Positions 1-9,786 of a DNA stretch of 64,000 bases are shown in pieces. The notes beneath the pieces were generated by a model. The model made no database searches and was not told the DNA's origin. It worked only from the letters and a program-made list of their open reading frames with translations. Within the stretch, counting starts at the first letter, position 1. Each line of letters opens with the position of its first letter. The DNA lies in contig NZ_LARY01000003.1 in NCBI RefSeq assembly GCF_003369925.1, positions 124,001-188,000 on the forward strand, given 5' to 3'. This DNA is from Listeria kieliensis. GTDB taxonomy: Bacteria; Bacillota; Bacilli; Lactobacillales; Listeriaceae. The translations under genes and the position numbers were made by a program.

Positions 1-177
1 ATTTAATTCAGATCGTTTTGTTTCAATTCCTTTTTCAACTGATGATCTTTCCTCAGTAACACCTTGTTTTTGCCGTTCCAATTCAGAAATATTTGACGCG
101 AATACATTCATCGGCTGTAAAATTAATACTGCAGCAGCAACTGTTGCAGCAAAGCCTATCGTTTTATTTTTTTTCAT
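1..177 (-). CDS. N-terminal part of a secreted coiled-coil cell-wall protein (lmo2504-like), cut by window edge
   Basis: Only the first 59 codons lie in the window. The start at 177 follows a good ribosome binding site (GTGAGG, about 9 bases upstream). The peptide begins MKKNKTIGFAATVAAA, a typical signal peptide ending near VFA, and continues into a charged Glu/Lys/Arg-rich stretch that looks like the start of a coiled coil. In Listeria the gene downstream of spl encodes a secreted protein with an N-terminal coiled coil and a C-terminal M23-type peptidase domain; that C-terminal part is outside the window, so the enzymatic role is inferred from synteny. It follows spl after a terminator. Confidence 0.7.
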   Translation of the reverse strand, partial: MKKNKTIGFAATVAAAVLILQPMNVFASNISELERQKQGVTEERSSVEKGIETKRSELN

Positions 178-236
178 TCTTCTTTCTTTACCTCACTTCA
201 TTTTTACTACTTTTATTAGTCTTTACTTCTTTTTTT

Positions 237-280
237 GATAAAAAAAGTACCTTTATCTCAATTCGACAAAGGTACTTCTT
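237..280 (-). terminator. Rho-independent terminator after spl
   Basis: Perfect 10-base stem AAGTACCTTT / AAAGGTACTT (245-254 with 268-277), followed on the minus strand by a T-rich run. It lies about 30 bases past the spl stop codon. Confidence 0.85.
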
Positions 281-308
281 TGATTTTCAAATGTTTGTTT
301 TCTATTCC

Positions 309-1574
309 TTAGAAGTTCGCTACACGACCGTAGCCTACAAGATAACGAGCCCAATAACCGCTCGAGATATTATCATACTTAACGCCGTTATTTTGTGCAT
401 TGATCATTTGACCACCGCCAACATAAATCCCAACGTGTGCAATTCCACTACCATAGTTAAAGAATACTAAATCACCTGGTTTTGCTTGACTTGCACTTAC
501 TTTAGTTGCAGAAGCATACTGTCCGCCAGAAGTTCTTGGAAGGCTAATTCCAGCAGCTCTGAATGCATAAGAAGTAAATCCTGAGCAGTCAAATGCGCTT
601 GGACCAGAAGCCCCTAGAGAATAAGGTTTACCAAGTTGCGCACGAGCCGCTGCGATCATTGCAGAGTAGCCACTACCACTTGGAGCTGGTGCATTGCTAC
701 TAGCTGATGATCCACTGTTTGAAGAAGAGCTTGTGTTGCTGTTTCCTGCAGAAGATTTACTGCTAGAAGACGAAACATTGCTTGCAGATGCTGTACGATT
801 TGAGCTTGAAGAAGATGAGCTGCTGCTTGTTGATGCAACAGATTCTCCAGCTGTTGGCGCTGCTGCTGCCGCTAATTCACGAGCACGTTCAGCCGCTGCT
901 GCTGCTTGTTTATCACGCTCACTTACAAGATTAGATTTTGCTTTTTCAGCTCCTGCTTGTTCAAGAGCAAGTTTAGCAACAACCGCTTCTTTTTCAGCTT
1001 TTTGAGCTTCGATTTTATTTTGTTGTGCTTCGAAGTCTGCAATTGCTTGACGTTGTTTGTCTTGTGTTTTCTTCACTGCAGCTTGTTTTGATTTAAGTGC
1101 AGCTTCATCACTTTGTTGATCATCTAAGATCGATTTATCAGAGTTAACAAGTTCGTTAACAGCTGAAACACGACTTACTAAGTCAGAGAAATTGTCAGCT
1201 CCTAGAATAACATCAAGGTAAGCATTTGAATTCGAAGTTTTTTGCATTGCGCGTGCGCGTTCTTTCAAAACTTCTTCACGTTCTTTAATACGTTCATTGA
1301 TTTCTTGGATTTCTTTGTTTAACTGTTTAAGTTCTTTTCCTGTTTTGTCAAAGTCCGCTTGCAAATCTTTTGCTTTCTTTTGAGCGGAATCCATATCAGA
1401 AACTAATTTCGATAGTTCCGATTGTAAATCGCCTTTCTTAGCTTTCAAATCACTAATTTTTTTATCCTGCGATTGGATATCCTTATTTACGTCCGCGAAA
1501 ACATCTGTCGTAAAAGCTGGTGTTAAACTCATAACTGCTGCAAGTGAGACTGCAATAAACGCATTTTTTTTCAA
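309..1574 (-). CDS. spl: Secreted peptidoglycan hydrolase P45 (Spl), NlpC/P60 endopeptidase
   Basis: A 421-residue secreted protein. Residues 1-27 are a signal peptide. Two long coiled-coil stretches (about 28-110 and 145-235) precede an Ala/Ser/Asn low-complexity linker (about 236-300). A C-terminal NlpC/P60 domain runs from about 303 to 421, with the catalytic Cys330 in FDCSGF, His380 in IAHVG and a third polar residue near 392. The family cleaves the gamma-D-Glu to diamino acid bond in peptidoglycan stem peptides. The architecture matches Bacillus CwlO, whose activity depends on FtsEX; spl lies directly downstream of ftsEX here, so activation by FtsEX is a reasonable inference. The start has an AGGAGG site. 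A small hairpin (1588-1606) sits immediately before that site. Confidence 0.92.
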   Translation of the reverse strand: MKKNAFIAVSLAAVMSLTPAFTTDVFADVNKDIQSQDKKISDLKAKKGDLQSELSKLVSDMDSAQKKAKDLQADFDKTGKELKQLNKEIQEINERIKEREEVLKERARAMQKTSNSNAYLDVILGADNFSDLVSRVSAVNELVNSDKSILDDQQSDEAALKSKQAAVKKTQDKQRQAIADFEAQQNKIEAQKAEKEAVVAKLALEQAGAEKAKSNLVSERDKQAAAAAERARELAAAAAPTAGESVASTSSSSSSSSSNRTASASNVSSSSSKSSAGNSNTSSSSNSGSSASSNAPAPSGSGYSAMIAAARAQLGKPYSLGASGPSAFDCSGFTSYAFRAAGISLPRTSGGQYASATKVSASQAKPGDLVFFNYGSGIAHVGIYVGGGQMINAQNNGVKYDNISSGYWARYLVGYGRVANF

Positions 1575-1663
1575 AGAATTTACCTCCTAAAAAGCTCCCT
1601 AGCTTTCCTTTTATTTTTTAGATTATTTTTGACTGATTCGGGTATATACTTCTGTACACCTTT

Positions 1664-2548
1664 TTAGACTTTCAAGAACCTTCTAATTGAAATAGCACTT
1701 CCCCAAATACCAATTAAAACGCCTATCAAGATAATGAGTGCACTTAATTCATAAGCAAATGGTGTTGGTGGTAAGAGCGAAAGTGACGTAGTCGCCAATT
1801 TCGGATTTACCAAATTGTAAGTATTAATGTAACCTACAAAAGTTAAGATAACCGGAATGATCGAACCAATTAATCCGAGCCAAGCGCCTTCTAGAATGAA
1901 AGGCCAGCGGATGAACCAGTTTGTCGCTCCGACCAGTTTCATAATTTCGATTTCCCTGCGACGTGAGAAGATAGCAATCTTAATCGTATTTGAGATGAGG
2001 AACATCGCTGTAAGCAGTAATCCAATACTTAAAATCACACCAGCATATCTTGCCCATTTCAACGTATTAAACAAATTGTCTACCGTTTTCTCGCCGTATT
2101 CAGCGTCATCTACATGTTTTAGTTTTTCAATTTTCGTTGCCACTTTTTTCGTTTGCTCTGGCTCTTTAGCCTGAACAACAAAAACATCATGGAGCGGGTT
2201 GTCTTGTTTAAACAGTTCGAAGTTTTTTCCGTAAGCCCCAACAAGTTTTTTAAGTTGTTGGTCTTTCGAGGAGAACGTTACATCTGCAACGCCACTCACT
2301 TTTTCGATCTCCGCTTTCAGTTCGTCTTCTTGTTTTTGATTGGCCCCAAGTGAAATATGTACATTAATTTGTACGTCATTTTCAACATCAGAAGCAAGTT
2401 TATTCATGTTGATCAAAATAGAGAAGAACACACTCACAAGAATCAATGTAACTGTTACGGCACTTGCTGCCGCAAAAGTCATCCACCCATTTCGATAAAG
2501 ACTTTTCAAACTCTCTTTGACATGCCGTCCAACTGTTCTAAATTTCAT
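1664..2548 (-). CDS. ftsX: Cell division ABC transporter permease FtsX
   Basis: A 294-residue FtsX. The N-terminal cytoplasmic segment is followed by a first membrane helix (about 22-45), a large extracellular domain, and three membrane helices in the C-terminal half. The chosen start (MKFRTVGRH) lies 9 bases after AAGGAG and overlaps the ftsE stop by 11 bases; an ATG two codons upstream would leave only 3 bases of spacing. FtsX with FtsE forms the membrane complex that signals to cell-wall hydrolases. The next gene, spl, encodes a CwlO-like hydrolase and is a likely partner. Confidence 0.93.
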   Translation of the reverse strand: MKFRTVGRHVKESLKSLYRNGWMTFAAASAVTVTLILVSVFFSILINMNKLASDVENDVQINVHISLGANQKQEDELKAEIEKVSGVADVTFSSKDQQLKKLVGAYGKNFELFKQDNPLHDVFVVQAKEPEQTKKVATKIEKLKHVDDAEYGEKTVDNLFNTLKWARYAGVILSIGLLLTAMFLISNTIKIAIFSRRREIEIMKLVGATNWFIRWPFILEGAWLGLIGSIIPVILTFVGYINTYNLVNPKLATTSLSLLPPTPFAYELSALIILIGVLIGIWGSAISIRRFLKV

Positions 2549-3224
2549 ATCCATATTCTCCTTGCTCTTCATCACGGGCAATTCTACCATTTTCGATAGC
2601 AATGACTCGATGTTTTAGCGTGTTCACAATTTCTTTATTGTGTGTCGCCATAACAATCGTTGTCCCGTTTTTGTTGATTTCCTCAAGGATATTCATGATT
2701 TCCCATGAAGTATCTGGATCGAGATTTCCGGTTGGTTCATCAGCAATCAGAACTTTAGGCGTATTCGCAATTGATCTAGCAATTGAAATCCGCTGTTGTT
2801 CTCCTCCTGAGAGTTCGTCGGGCATCATTCTGACCTTGTGCTTTAAGTTGACCAAGTCAAGCACTTCCATGACACGATCTTTAATTTCAGCTGGATCTTT
2901 TTCCACGACTTCCATCGCATAAGCAATGTTTTCATAGACAGTTTTACTTTGAAGTAACTTGAAATCTTGGAAAACAACGCCAACATCTCGTCTCAAGTAA
3001 GGAACTTCCTTGTTTTTCATGTTGATAAGATCAAACCGATCAACTTGAATGTTTCCCTTGGTCGCTCTTTCCTCTCGGTAGATCATTTTAATAAAAGTGG
3101 ATTTACCAGCTCCACTTGGACCAACAACATAGACGAATTCCCCTTGGTCGATTTTAACATTCAGACCATTGGCAGCAGTGATGCCATTCGGGTACTTCTT
3201 ATAAACGTCTTCCATAACTATCAT
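2538..3224 (-). CDS. ftsE: Cell division ABC transporter ATP-binding protein FtsE
   Basis: A 228-residue ABC ATPase of the usual FtsE length. Walker A GPSGAGKST is at 35-43, the Q-loop at FQDFK (85-89), the signature LSGGEQQR starts at 138, and Walker B VLIADEPTG at 158-166. It binds FtsX at the membrane and drives the conformational change that switches on peptidoglycan hydrolysis. The start follows AAGGTG. It is the first gene of the ftsE-ftsX-spl operon and has a 487-base upstream region. Confidence 0.95.
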   Translation of the reverse strand: MIVMEDVYKKYPNGITAANGLNVKIDQGEFVYVVGPSGAGKSTFIKMIYREERATKGNIQVDRFDLINMKNKEVPYLRRDVGVVFQDFKLLQSKTVYENIAYAMEVVEKDPAEIKDRVMEVLDLVNLKHKVRMMPDELSGGEQQRISIARSIANTPKVLIADEPTGNLDPDTSWEIMNILEEINKNGTTIVMATHNKEIVNTLKHRVIAIENGRIARDEEQGEYGYEI

Positions 3225-3672
3225 TTAATCACCTTACTCGCCTTTCTTAATAGCTTCGGTTTAAAGGTAATGCAATGATAACCTTCGATATAAAACTGTT
3301 ACTTCCGTGACAAGTAATCTATCACAACAGAAACAATTATAACATTCTAGTTTTTCAACTTTAGGTTAATTGCATTACAGTTATATTTCAGCTCATGACA
3401 ATCTGTGTTTTGTTGTAATACACAGTTGCAAAATGGATGTTCACTTTTTAATTTCATGCTAAATTTAACTTTAATATTTTTCTTTTAGGAAATGCTGTTT
3501 ACTAAACTTCAAATTTCCCGATGAACCTATTGTATCGTTTTTCAGCACAAAATAACATTACAGTGATATTAAAAATCATTACAGTTTCCAAGCAGAGGCA
3601 TAGACCGATTCAACCTTCACTTCCTACATATTTACTTAGTTACACAGGTTTTTTGTCATCAAACTGTTATAT
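3225..3672. other. Long upstream region of ftsEX with repeated ACTGTAATG motifs
   Basis: No gene is seen. On the minus strand the 9-mer ACTGTAATG occurs three times (3373-3381, 3556-3564, 3577-3585), the last two spaced 21 bases apart. An imperfect inverted repeat links 3264-3284 (AGGTAATGCAATGATAACC) with 3361-3379 (GGTTAATTGCATTAC). CTGTGT and ACACAG arms flank 3409-3419. The motifs look like regulator binding sites; the regulator is not identified. Confidence 0.5.
3336..3344 (-). promoter_or_regulatory. Candidate extended -10 promoter for ftsEX
   Basis: Minus-strand TGTTATAAT is a full extended -10 element about 115 bases upstream of the ftsE start. No good -35 is seen at 16-18 bases. Confidence 0.45.
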
Positions 3673-3713
3673 AAAAAAGACAGCCGTTCTTCCTTAGAAC
3701 GACTGTCTTTTTT
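3673..3713 (-). terminator. Rho-independent terminator overlapping the yitT-family stop codon
   Basis: Arms AAAAAAGACAGCCGTTCT and AGAACGACTGTCTTTTTT pair with one bulge; A and T tracts on both sides make it usable from either strand. Confidence 0.85.
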
Positions 3714-4563
3714 AACGGTTGAAACCTTCTCCCATTACTTCGCTTGCACTCATAACAATAACAAACGCATCTGGATCCATTTCTTTAATCACTTCTTTCA
3801 ATTTTTGAAAGCCGCGTTGTTGGATAACACATAAAAGAATTTGCTTTTCATCATCCGTATAGCCACCTTTTGCTTCAAGACGTGTAATACCTCGCCCAAT
3901 TTGAAACAAAATCGCTTCACGTATTGCCTCTTCATGCTCTGAAATAATCAGAACTGTTTTCGATTGATCTAAGCCGACTTGCACCAAATCGATTGTCTTA
4001 CTTGTCGCAAATAAACCGATTAAAGCAAATAAACCCGATTCGATATCAAACGCTATCATCGCGAGCACGACAACTGTCCCATCAATTAAGGCCACGCAAA
4101 CACCAAGCGATAAGTGCGTGTATTTATGCAAAATCTGCGCTATCACATCTGTTCCACCAGTTGACGCTTTTCCTCGGAACACAATTCCAAGTCCAATCCC
4201 AACTAAAACGCCACCAAACAATGCACCAATCAGCGATTCTCTTGTCCAAGGATCGAAGCCTTGAGAAAGATAAACAAACAGTGGAACAGCCATTGTTCCA
4301 ACGAATGTTTTTAGACCAAACTGATAACCGAGAAAAATGACACCAGCAATAAATAGAGGAATATTTAACGCCCACTGAATAAACGCCGGCGTCCAACCAG
4401 TCAAATAGTGAAGGATAGTACTAATACCACTAACGCCGCCAGACGCAATGTGGTTAGGCAAAAGCAGCACATTGAAAGCAAGCGCAATAACAGCAGCCCC
4501 TAAAATGACAAATGAATAATCGCGCAATTGACGTGCAACGGGCGAATGAAAGTTTTTCCCCAT
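3712..4563 (-). CDS. YitT/DUF161 family membrane protein with C-terminal DUF2179 domain
   Basis: A 283-residue membrane protein. About five or six hydrophobic segments cover residues 15-200 (YitT membrane family). The C-terminal soluble part, from about 215, has the DUF2179 pattern with GRGITRLEAKGGYTD and a following FVIVMSASEVMGEGF. The substrate of this family is unknown. The start follows GGAGGG at 6 bases. It lies 14 bases downstream of the prfB stop and could be co-transcribed with it. In EGD-e the syntenic gene is lmo2508. Confidence 0.85.
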   Translation of the reverse strand: MGKNFHSPVARQLRDYSFVILGAAVIALAFNVLLLPNHIASGGVSGISTILHYLTGWTPAFIQWALNIPLFIAGVIFLGYQFGLKTFVGTMAVPLFVYLSQGFDPWTRESLIGALFGGVLVGIGLGIVFRGKASTGGTDVIAQILHKYTHLSLGVCVALIDGTVVVLAMIAFDIESGLFALIGLFATSKTIDLVQVGLDQSKTVLIISEHEEAIREAILFQIGRGITRLEAKGGYTDDEKQILLCVIQQRGFQKLKEVIKEMDPDAFVIVMSASEVMGEGFNR

Positions 4564-4577
4564 AGTTTCCCTCCGAA

Positions 4578-5679
4578 TCAGTTGATACGTGAACGCAAGT
4601 AAGCATTGACAAACTCGTCTAAATCGCCATCCATAACTGCTTGAATATTCCCCGTCTCAACATTTGTGCGGTGATCTTTCACCATAGAATAAGGATGGAA
4701 AACATAAGAACGAATTTGGCTCCCCCAGCCGATTTCTTTTTGCTCTCCCCGAATTTCAGCAAGTTCCGCTTCTTTTTCTTCCTGCTCTTTTTGATAAAGC
4801 TTTGCCTTAAGCATCTTCATCGCTTGTTCTCGGTTTTTCAGTTGCGAACGTTCTGATTGGCAAGTAACAACGATCCCCGTTGGAATATGCGTCATTCGCA
4901 CAGCTGAATCCGTCGTATTAATATGCTGTCCACCAGCGCCCGTTGCCCGGTACGTATCAATTTTCAGATCTTCCGGCCGAATTTCAATCTCGATATCGTT
5001 ATCCATCTCAGGCATAACGTCCACCGAAACAAAAGAAGTGTGGCGTCTTCCAGAAGAATCAAATGGCGAAATTCGTACCAATCGATGTACCCCTTTTTCC
5101 GCCTTAAAGTAGCCATAAGCATTGTGTCCCTTAATGAGAAGCGTCACACTTTTTATCCCCGCCTCGTCACCTGCTTGATAATCGAGTGTTTCCACTTTAA
5201 ATCCTTTTTTCTCAGCAAAACGTTGATACATCCGCAAAAGCATTGAACCCCAATCTTGTGACTCCGTTCCGCCGGCTCCAGGATGCAGTTCCACAATCGC
5301 ATTGTTCGCATCATACGGATCGCTTAACATTAATTTCAATTCAAAGTCATCCAGCTCTTTCACAAAACTATCTAATTCCTCTTCAAGTTCCGCCTGTAAA
5401 TCCGCATCATTTTCCTCGCGAAGCAGTTCCAAACTCACTTCGAGATTCTCTTGTTCTTCTTCCAGTTTGTGAAAAGCATTAAATGTATCTTTTAGTCCAT
5501 TCGACTCATTAATCACTTTTTGCGCCGCTTGCTGATCGTTCCAAAAGTTCGGATCAAGCATTTGATCTTCCAGTTCAGCAATACGAGCTTCCATGCTTTC
5601 TAAGTCAAAGAGACCCCCTAAAATCTTTTATTTGGCTGGCCGTTTTTTCCAGCACATTACGAATTTCTGCTAATTCCAT
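4578..5679 (-). CDS. prfB: Peptide chain release factor 2, expressed through a +1 programmed frameshift
   Basis: The gene starts with ATG at 5679 (after AAGGTGG). It reads 24 codons to an in-frame TGA at 5605-5607, then continues in the +1 frame from GAC at 5606, giving 366 residues. The shift site is the classical AGG GGG TCT CTT TGA C: an internal Shine-Dalgarno-like AGGGGG three bases before CTT, then TGA, the codon RF2 itself reads. RF2 shortage therefore promotes its own synthesis. The protein has the SPF stop-recognition tripeptide (RISPFDSSG) and the catalytic GGQ (GAGGQHINT), and recognises UGA and UAA. It is transcribed downstream of secA. Confidence 0.97.
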
Positions 5680-5763
5680 TGTTTTTCCACCTTTTTCGAT
5701 TTATTCAAAAGCTATCCCTAGTATAACGAAATTTTCTAGAGAAATCTATTGCTTTTTCCACAA

Positions 5764-5790
5764 GAAAAGGCGCCAAAAGTGGCGCCCCGA
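5764..5790 (-). terminator. Terminator between secA and prfB
   Basis: Stem GGCGCCA / TGGCGCC with a short loop (5769-5786), followed on the minus strand by TTTTCTTG. Confidence 0.7.
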
Positions 5791-5793
5791 GAT

Positions 5794-8307
5794 TTAAGCT
5801 TCTTTTCCGTGACAATTTTTGTATTTCTTACCGCTGCCACAAGGACAAAGATCATTTCTACCGATATGATTATCTTTCACGACCGGTCTTTTTTTCGCCT
5901 CAGGTTTTCCTTCAGCAGGATCAACTGCCTCACCCTTTGCAACTTGTTCACGTTCAAGGTTTTGTCTAATTTCAGCCTTCATGATATATTTCGCAACTTC
6001 TTCATCAATGGAAGAAACCATCGCTTCGAACATTTCAAAGCCTTCCGATTGATACTCACGAAGCGGATCAATTTGACCATAAGCACGCAAGTGAATGCCA
6101 TCACGCAAGTGATCCATCGCATCAATGTGGTCAACCCATTTAGTATCTACAACACGAAGCAAGACTACTTTTTGGAACTCGTTGAAGTCTTCTTCTGGAA
6201 GAAGACTTTCTTTTTCATCGTAAACTTCCGTAATTTTTTCATACACGAAGTCTTCGATACCTTCAGAATCCAAGCCTTGTAAATCTTCGACTGTCACCGC
6301 TCCTTCAGGAAGCAAGTTTGCATCAAGATAGTCAACAATTGCTTGTAGGTTCCAGCTTTCCTCTGCTTCATGAGAAGAAGCATTAGCAGAAACGATAAAG
6401 TTGAGTGTCCGTTTAATCATCGGCTCAATAATTTCACGCAAACCGTTTTCAGCCGTAATGACATCATAACGTTGTTTATAAATGACTTCACGTTGTTGGC
6501 GAAGAACATCATCATATTGCAAGACTTGTTTCCGCGAATCAAAGTTATTTCCTTCAACACGTTTTTGTGCAGACTCTACAGCCCGACTAACCATCTTACT
6601 TTGGATCGCTTCCTCGCTCATACCGAAGCGTTCCATCATGCTCTTCATATTGTCCGAACCAAAGCGGCGCATCAGTTCATCTTCCATCGAAAGATAGAAT
6701 TGCGTCACACCAGGGTCCCCTTGACGACCAGAACGTCCACGCAACTGATTATCAATCCGGCGTGACTCGTGACGTTCCGTACCAATAACAGCAAGCCCAC
6801 CTGCATCAAGCGCTTCACTGTCTAGTTTAATATCCGTACCACGACCAGCCATGTTGGTTGCAATCGTAACGGCACCATGTTTCCCTGCATTTTCGATAAT
6901 ATTAGCTTCACGCTCATGTTGTTTCGCATTCAAAACATCATGTGGAATTCCTTTGCGTTTCAATTTACTTGAAATCAGTTCCGAAGTTTCAATCGCGACC
7001 GTACCAACAAGGACAGGTTGCCCTTTCGCATGTCGTTCTGCAATATCATCAGCAACAGCACTGAATTTTGCATCAATCGTTGTATAAATCAAATCCGGAC
7101 GATCATCCCGAACAATCGGACGGTTCGTTGGAATTTCAATAACACGCATATTATAAATATCTCGGAATTCTTCTTCTTCCGTTTTCGCCGTACCAGTCAT
7201 TCCAGCTAGTTTTTTATACATCCGGAAATAGTTTTGGAATGTAATAGTGGCCATAGTTTTTGATTCATTTTGAATCGTCACATTTTCTTTTGCTTCAAGC
7301 GCTTGGTGAAGCCCTTCACTAAAACGGCGGCCTTTCATAATCCGACCAGTAAACTGATCAACGATTAATACTTCGTCATCTTGAACAACATAGTCAACGT
7401 CACGAGCCATCGTATAATTCGCTTTTAAAGCTTGTGCAATGTGGTGAAGTAATACTGTGTTTTCCAAATCGTAAAGATTTTCTACATCGAAATATTTTTC
7501 CCCACGTGCCATACCTTCCTCAGTTAAGTTAACCGATTTTGTCTTGATATCCACTGTATAATCTTTTTCTTCCGTAAGTGTCGTAACAAATGTGTTGGCA
7601 CGTACATACAAAAGATTGGATTTTTCCGCTTCGCCAGAAATAATTAGCGGCGTCCGTGCTTCATCGACCAAGATGGAGTCAACCTCATCGATAATAGCAA
7701 ACGAAAGTGGACGCTGAACCATTTGCTCTTTGTAAACAACCATGTTGTCTCGCAAATAGTCAAAGCCTAGTTCATTATTTGTGCTATAAGTAATATCGCA
7801 CGCATACTGTTCACGTTTTTCTTCGCTAGAAAGCTCATTTAAGTTAAGCCCTACTTTAAGCCCAAGAAACTCGTAAAGTACCCCCATCTCTTCAGCGTCC
7901 CGTTGTGCCAAGTATTCATTGACTGTTACAACGTGCACGCCTTCACCAGAAAGGGCATTTAAATAAACAGGAAGAGTAGCCGTAAGCGTTTTACCTTCCC
8001 CAGTTTTCATTTCCGCGATATTCCCTTCATGAAGAACAACGCCCCCCATTAATTGCACACGGAAAGGATAGAGTCCTAAAGCACGTTTAGCACCCTCTCT
8101 TGCAACAGCAAATGCTTCGACTAAAATGTCATCAAGCGTTTCGCCATTTTGAACACGCTCTTTGAATTCAGCTGTCTTTTCACGCAAACCATCATCCGAT
8201 AGTTGTGCAGTTTCATCTGCAAGAGCTTCAATTTGATCTGCTTTTTTTTCAAGATATTTAATATCCTTTTTACCGGATTCAAACATCTTTTTTAATAATC
8301 CTGCCAT
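5794..8307 (-). CDS. secA: Preprotein translocase ATPase SecA (SecA1)
   Basis: An 837-residue motor ATPase of the Sec pathway that pushes unfolded preproteins through SecYEG. Walker A GEGKT is at 103-107 and the DEVD box at 207-210. The helicase-like second nucleotide domain carries [12 protein letters not shown]. The C-terminus has the zinc and SecB-type motif [14 protein letters not shown] (Cys821, Cys823, Cys832, His833). Length and the C-terminal zinc motif fit SecA1 rather than the shorter accessory SecA2. The start (MAGLLKKMF) follows a GAGGAGAAT site. A candidate promoter lies about 150 bases upstream. Confidence 0.97.
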   Translation of the reverse strand: MAGLLKKMFESGKKDIKYLEKKADQIEALADETAQLSDDGLREKTAEFKERVQNGETLDDILVEAFAVAREGAKRALGLYPFRVQLMGGVVLHEGNIAEMKTGEGKTLTATLPVYLNALSGEGVHVVTVNEYLAQRDAEEMGVLYEFLGLKVGLNLNELSSEEKREQYACDITYSTNNELGFDYLRDNMVVYKEQMVQRPLSFAIIDEVDSILVDEARTPLIISGEAEKSNLLYVRANTFVTTLTEEKDYTVDIKTKSVNLTEEGMARGEKYFDVENLYDLENTVLLHHIAQALKANYTMARDVDYVVQDDEVLIVDQFTGRIMKGRRFSEGLHQALEAKENVTIQNESKTMATITFQNYFRMYKKLAGMTGTAKTEEEEFRDIYNMRVIEIPTNRPIVRDDRPDLIYTTIDAKFSAVADDIAERHAKGQPVLVGTVAIETSELISSKLKRKGIPHDVLNAKQHEREANIIENAGKHGAVTIATNMAGRGTDIKLDSEALDAGGLAVIGTERHESRRIDNQLRGRSGRQGDPGVTQFYLSMEDELMRRFGSDNMKSMMERFGMSEEAIQSKMVSRAVESAQKRVEGNNFDSRKQVLQYDDVLRQQREVIYKQRYDVITAENGLREIIEPMIKRTLNFIVSANASSHEAEESWNLQAIVDYLDANLLPEGAVTVEDLQGLDSEGIEDFVYEKITEVYDEKESLLPEEDFNEFQKVVLLRVVDTKWVDHIDAMDHLRDGIHLRAYGQIDPLREYQSEGFEMFEAMVSSIDEEVAKYIMKAEIRQNLEREQVAKGEAVDPAEGKPEAKKRPVVKDNHIGRNDLCPCGSGKKYKNCHGKEA

Positions 8308-8455
8308 ACTAATTCTCCTCTACTAAATTTAACTAAAACTTGCTATTCTATATGAATTCCGGATATTATCAATCAAATAAGATACACTACTTAATTTTAT
8401 CACTTATTCCGAAAAAATGATAATAGGAAGTTTATTTCTCGATAAGTCACCCACC

Positions 8456-8464
8456 ATTATACCA
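8456..8464 (-). promoter_or_regulatory. Candidate secA promoter (extended -10)
   Basis: Minus-strand TGGTATAAT at about 150 bases before the secA start. The -35 region is weak. Confidence 0.45.
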
Positions 8465-8525
8465 TTTAATTCGCTATATAAATATGTATTTTGTGTGAAT
8501 TCTCGTATTTTATGTGAAATCTTAT

Positions 8526-8560
8526 AAAAAAAAACGCCTTGCTCGATGTGGCAAGGCGCT
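8526..8560 (-). terminator. Terminator after hpf
   Basis: Perfect 8-base stem CGCCTTGC / GCAAGGCG (8535-8542, 8551-8558) with nine T on the minus strand. Confidence 0.9.
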
Positions 8561-8572
8561 TTGTCCATTCAC

Positions 8573-9127
8573 TTAATTTGTTTCAATCAAACCATATTTC
8601 CCATCTTTACGACGATAAACAATGTTTGTTTCATCCGATTCCGCGTCTGTATAGACATAGAAATCATGACCAAGCATGTTCATTTGTAGAACTGCTTCTT
8701 CACTGTCCATCGGTTTAAGATCGAACTGTTTTGTCCGTACAATTTCAAGATCGTTATCTGACTCTTCCGCTGGCTCCACATTCGCGTCAGCCGAAGCAAA
8801 AAAATCCTGCACGGCGCCTTTATCACGGAATTTCCGGTTTACTTTTGTTTTATGTTTCCGAATTTGTCGTTCTAATTTATCTGCAATCAAATCAATACTT
8901 GCATATAGATCTCCGCTTGTTTCTTCAGCACGAAGCACCAAATTCGGAAGAGGAATTGTAACTTCAACTTTCGCATTTTTATCCGAATACACTTTAAGAT
9001 TAACATGCACATTAGCATCTGGCGTTTCAGTAAAGTATCTTTCTAATTTATCAATCTTTTTCTCGACATAACTTCGAATTGCATCGGTTACTTCAATGTT
9101 TTCACCACGAATGTTGTACTTAAGCAT
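8573..9127 (-). CDS. hpf: Long-form ribosome hibernation promoting factor
   Basis: A 184-residue long HPF. The N-terminal domain (about 1-105) has the S30AE/YfiA pattern [21 protein letters not shown] variable acidic linker with AEESDNDLE leads to the C-terminal dimerisation domain (about 125-184) containing [19 protein letters not shown] and [12 protein letters not shown]. It binds the 30S subunit and dimerises ribosomes into inactive 100S particles in stationary phase or stress. The start at 9127 follows AAAGGAGG with 7 bases; a longer reading from 9154 lacks a site. A hairpin and a sigma-A type promoter sit upstream. Confidence 0.95.
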   Translation of the reverse strand: MLKYNIRGENIEVTDAIRSYVEKKIDKLERYFTETPDANVHVNLKVYSDKNAKVEVTIPLPNLVLRAEETSGDLYASIDLIADKLERQIRKHKTKVNRKFRDKGAVQDFFASADANVEPAEESDNDLEIVRTKQFDLKPMDSEEAVLQMNMLGHDFYVYTDAESDETNIVYRRKDGKYGLIETN

Positions 9128-9163
9128 TGTAATTCCTCCTTTGGGATAGAACAAAATCTTTTA

Positions 9164-9217
9164 ATAAGGAGTTTCTCTCCTTATCTCTAGTCTAAGGGAA
9201 TATGCCCTTTTTTGCAA
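9164..9217 (-). promoter_or_regulatory. hpf promoter with leader hairpin and operator-like inverted repeat
   Basis: Minus strand: TTGCAA (9212-9217), 17-base spacer, TAGACT (9189-9194). The spacer holds the inverted repeat AAGGG-N6-CCCTT (9194-9209). The transcript then starts with a perfect 8-base hairpin, ATAAGGAG / CTCCTTAT (9164-9184). Confidence 0.6.
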
Positions 9218-9309
9218 ACATTTACATAGCATTTTGGGCAGTTTTCCTCACGATTTTGTTTTTTATTCTTTCCCTCCTTTTTCCACAATACTCAAGAAAC
9301 AAACCTATT

Positions 9310-9786
9310 TCATTCACAACTTAACTCTTCTTCAAAAAGCACCAAAACATGAACTATTTTACCATGTACTCCACTCAATTTAGCAAGCTGGACTTTTTCC
9401 GCCGAGCGCATCAAAAACACGCCCATTTCCGCCTGTTGATTTTGCTCAGAAAGCATCACACATGGGATTGCCGCAGCCACTAAAATCTGTCGGCCAGCTT
9501 CACTCAAAGGCAAATAAGCTAGTTTCGGGCGTACTTTCTTGCCAACTTCTATACAAAAACACTTCGAAAGTTCGTCATCTTGCATGTTAAGATAGCGCTC
9601 GACAAAATTTTCCGCTTGCTCATTCCATTTAAAAATCGCTCTCACATTCCCATCTTGCTTGCTTTCTGCACTCAAAAACCCCGCTCTGCAAGACGTACAC
9701 AGCCATGACTCTGTTGTCGTGCTGAAAAGATTGGCAAACCGAAGTGGAACTCGAACTTGATTTCCACATAATAAGCAGTTACTCAC
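9310..9786 (-). CDS. comFC: ComFC-like protein, short and lacking the PRPP-binding motif
   Basis: A 158-residue protein from a GTG start that overlaps the comFA end by 8 bases (site GAAGGG). The N-terminus keeps the ComFC zinc pattern CLLCGNQ and LCTSC. The C-terminal half should be a phosphoribosyltransferase-like domain of a protein of about 220 residues. Here it ends ...GKIVHVLVLFEEELSCE, where active homologues have a V-D-D-x-x-T-T-G type loop. ComFC supports uptake of transforming single-stranded DNA. The missing loop suggests a degenerate gene or an alternative role. The downstream sequence in the other frames does not restore the motif. Confidence 0.7.
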   Translation of the reverse strand: MSNCLLCGNQVRVPLRFANLFSTTTESWLCTSCRAGFLSAESKQDGNVRAIFKWNEQAENFVERYLNMQDDELSKCFCIEVGKKVRPKLAYLPLSEAGRQILVAAAIPCVMLSEQNQQAEMGVFLMRSAEKVQLAKLSGVHGKIVHVLVLFEEELSCE

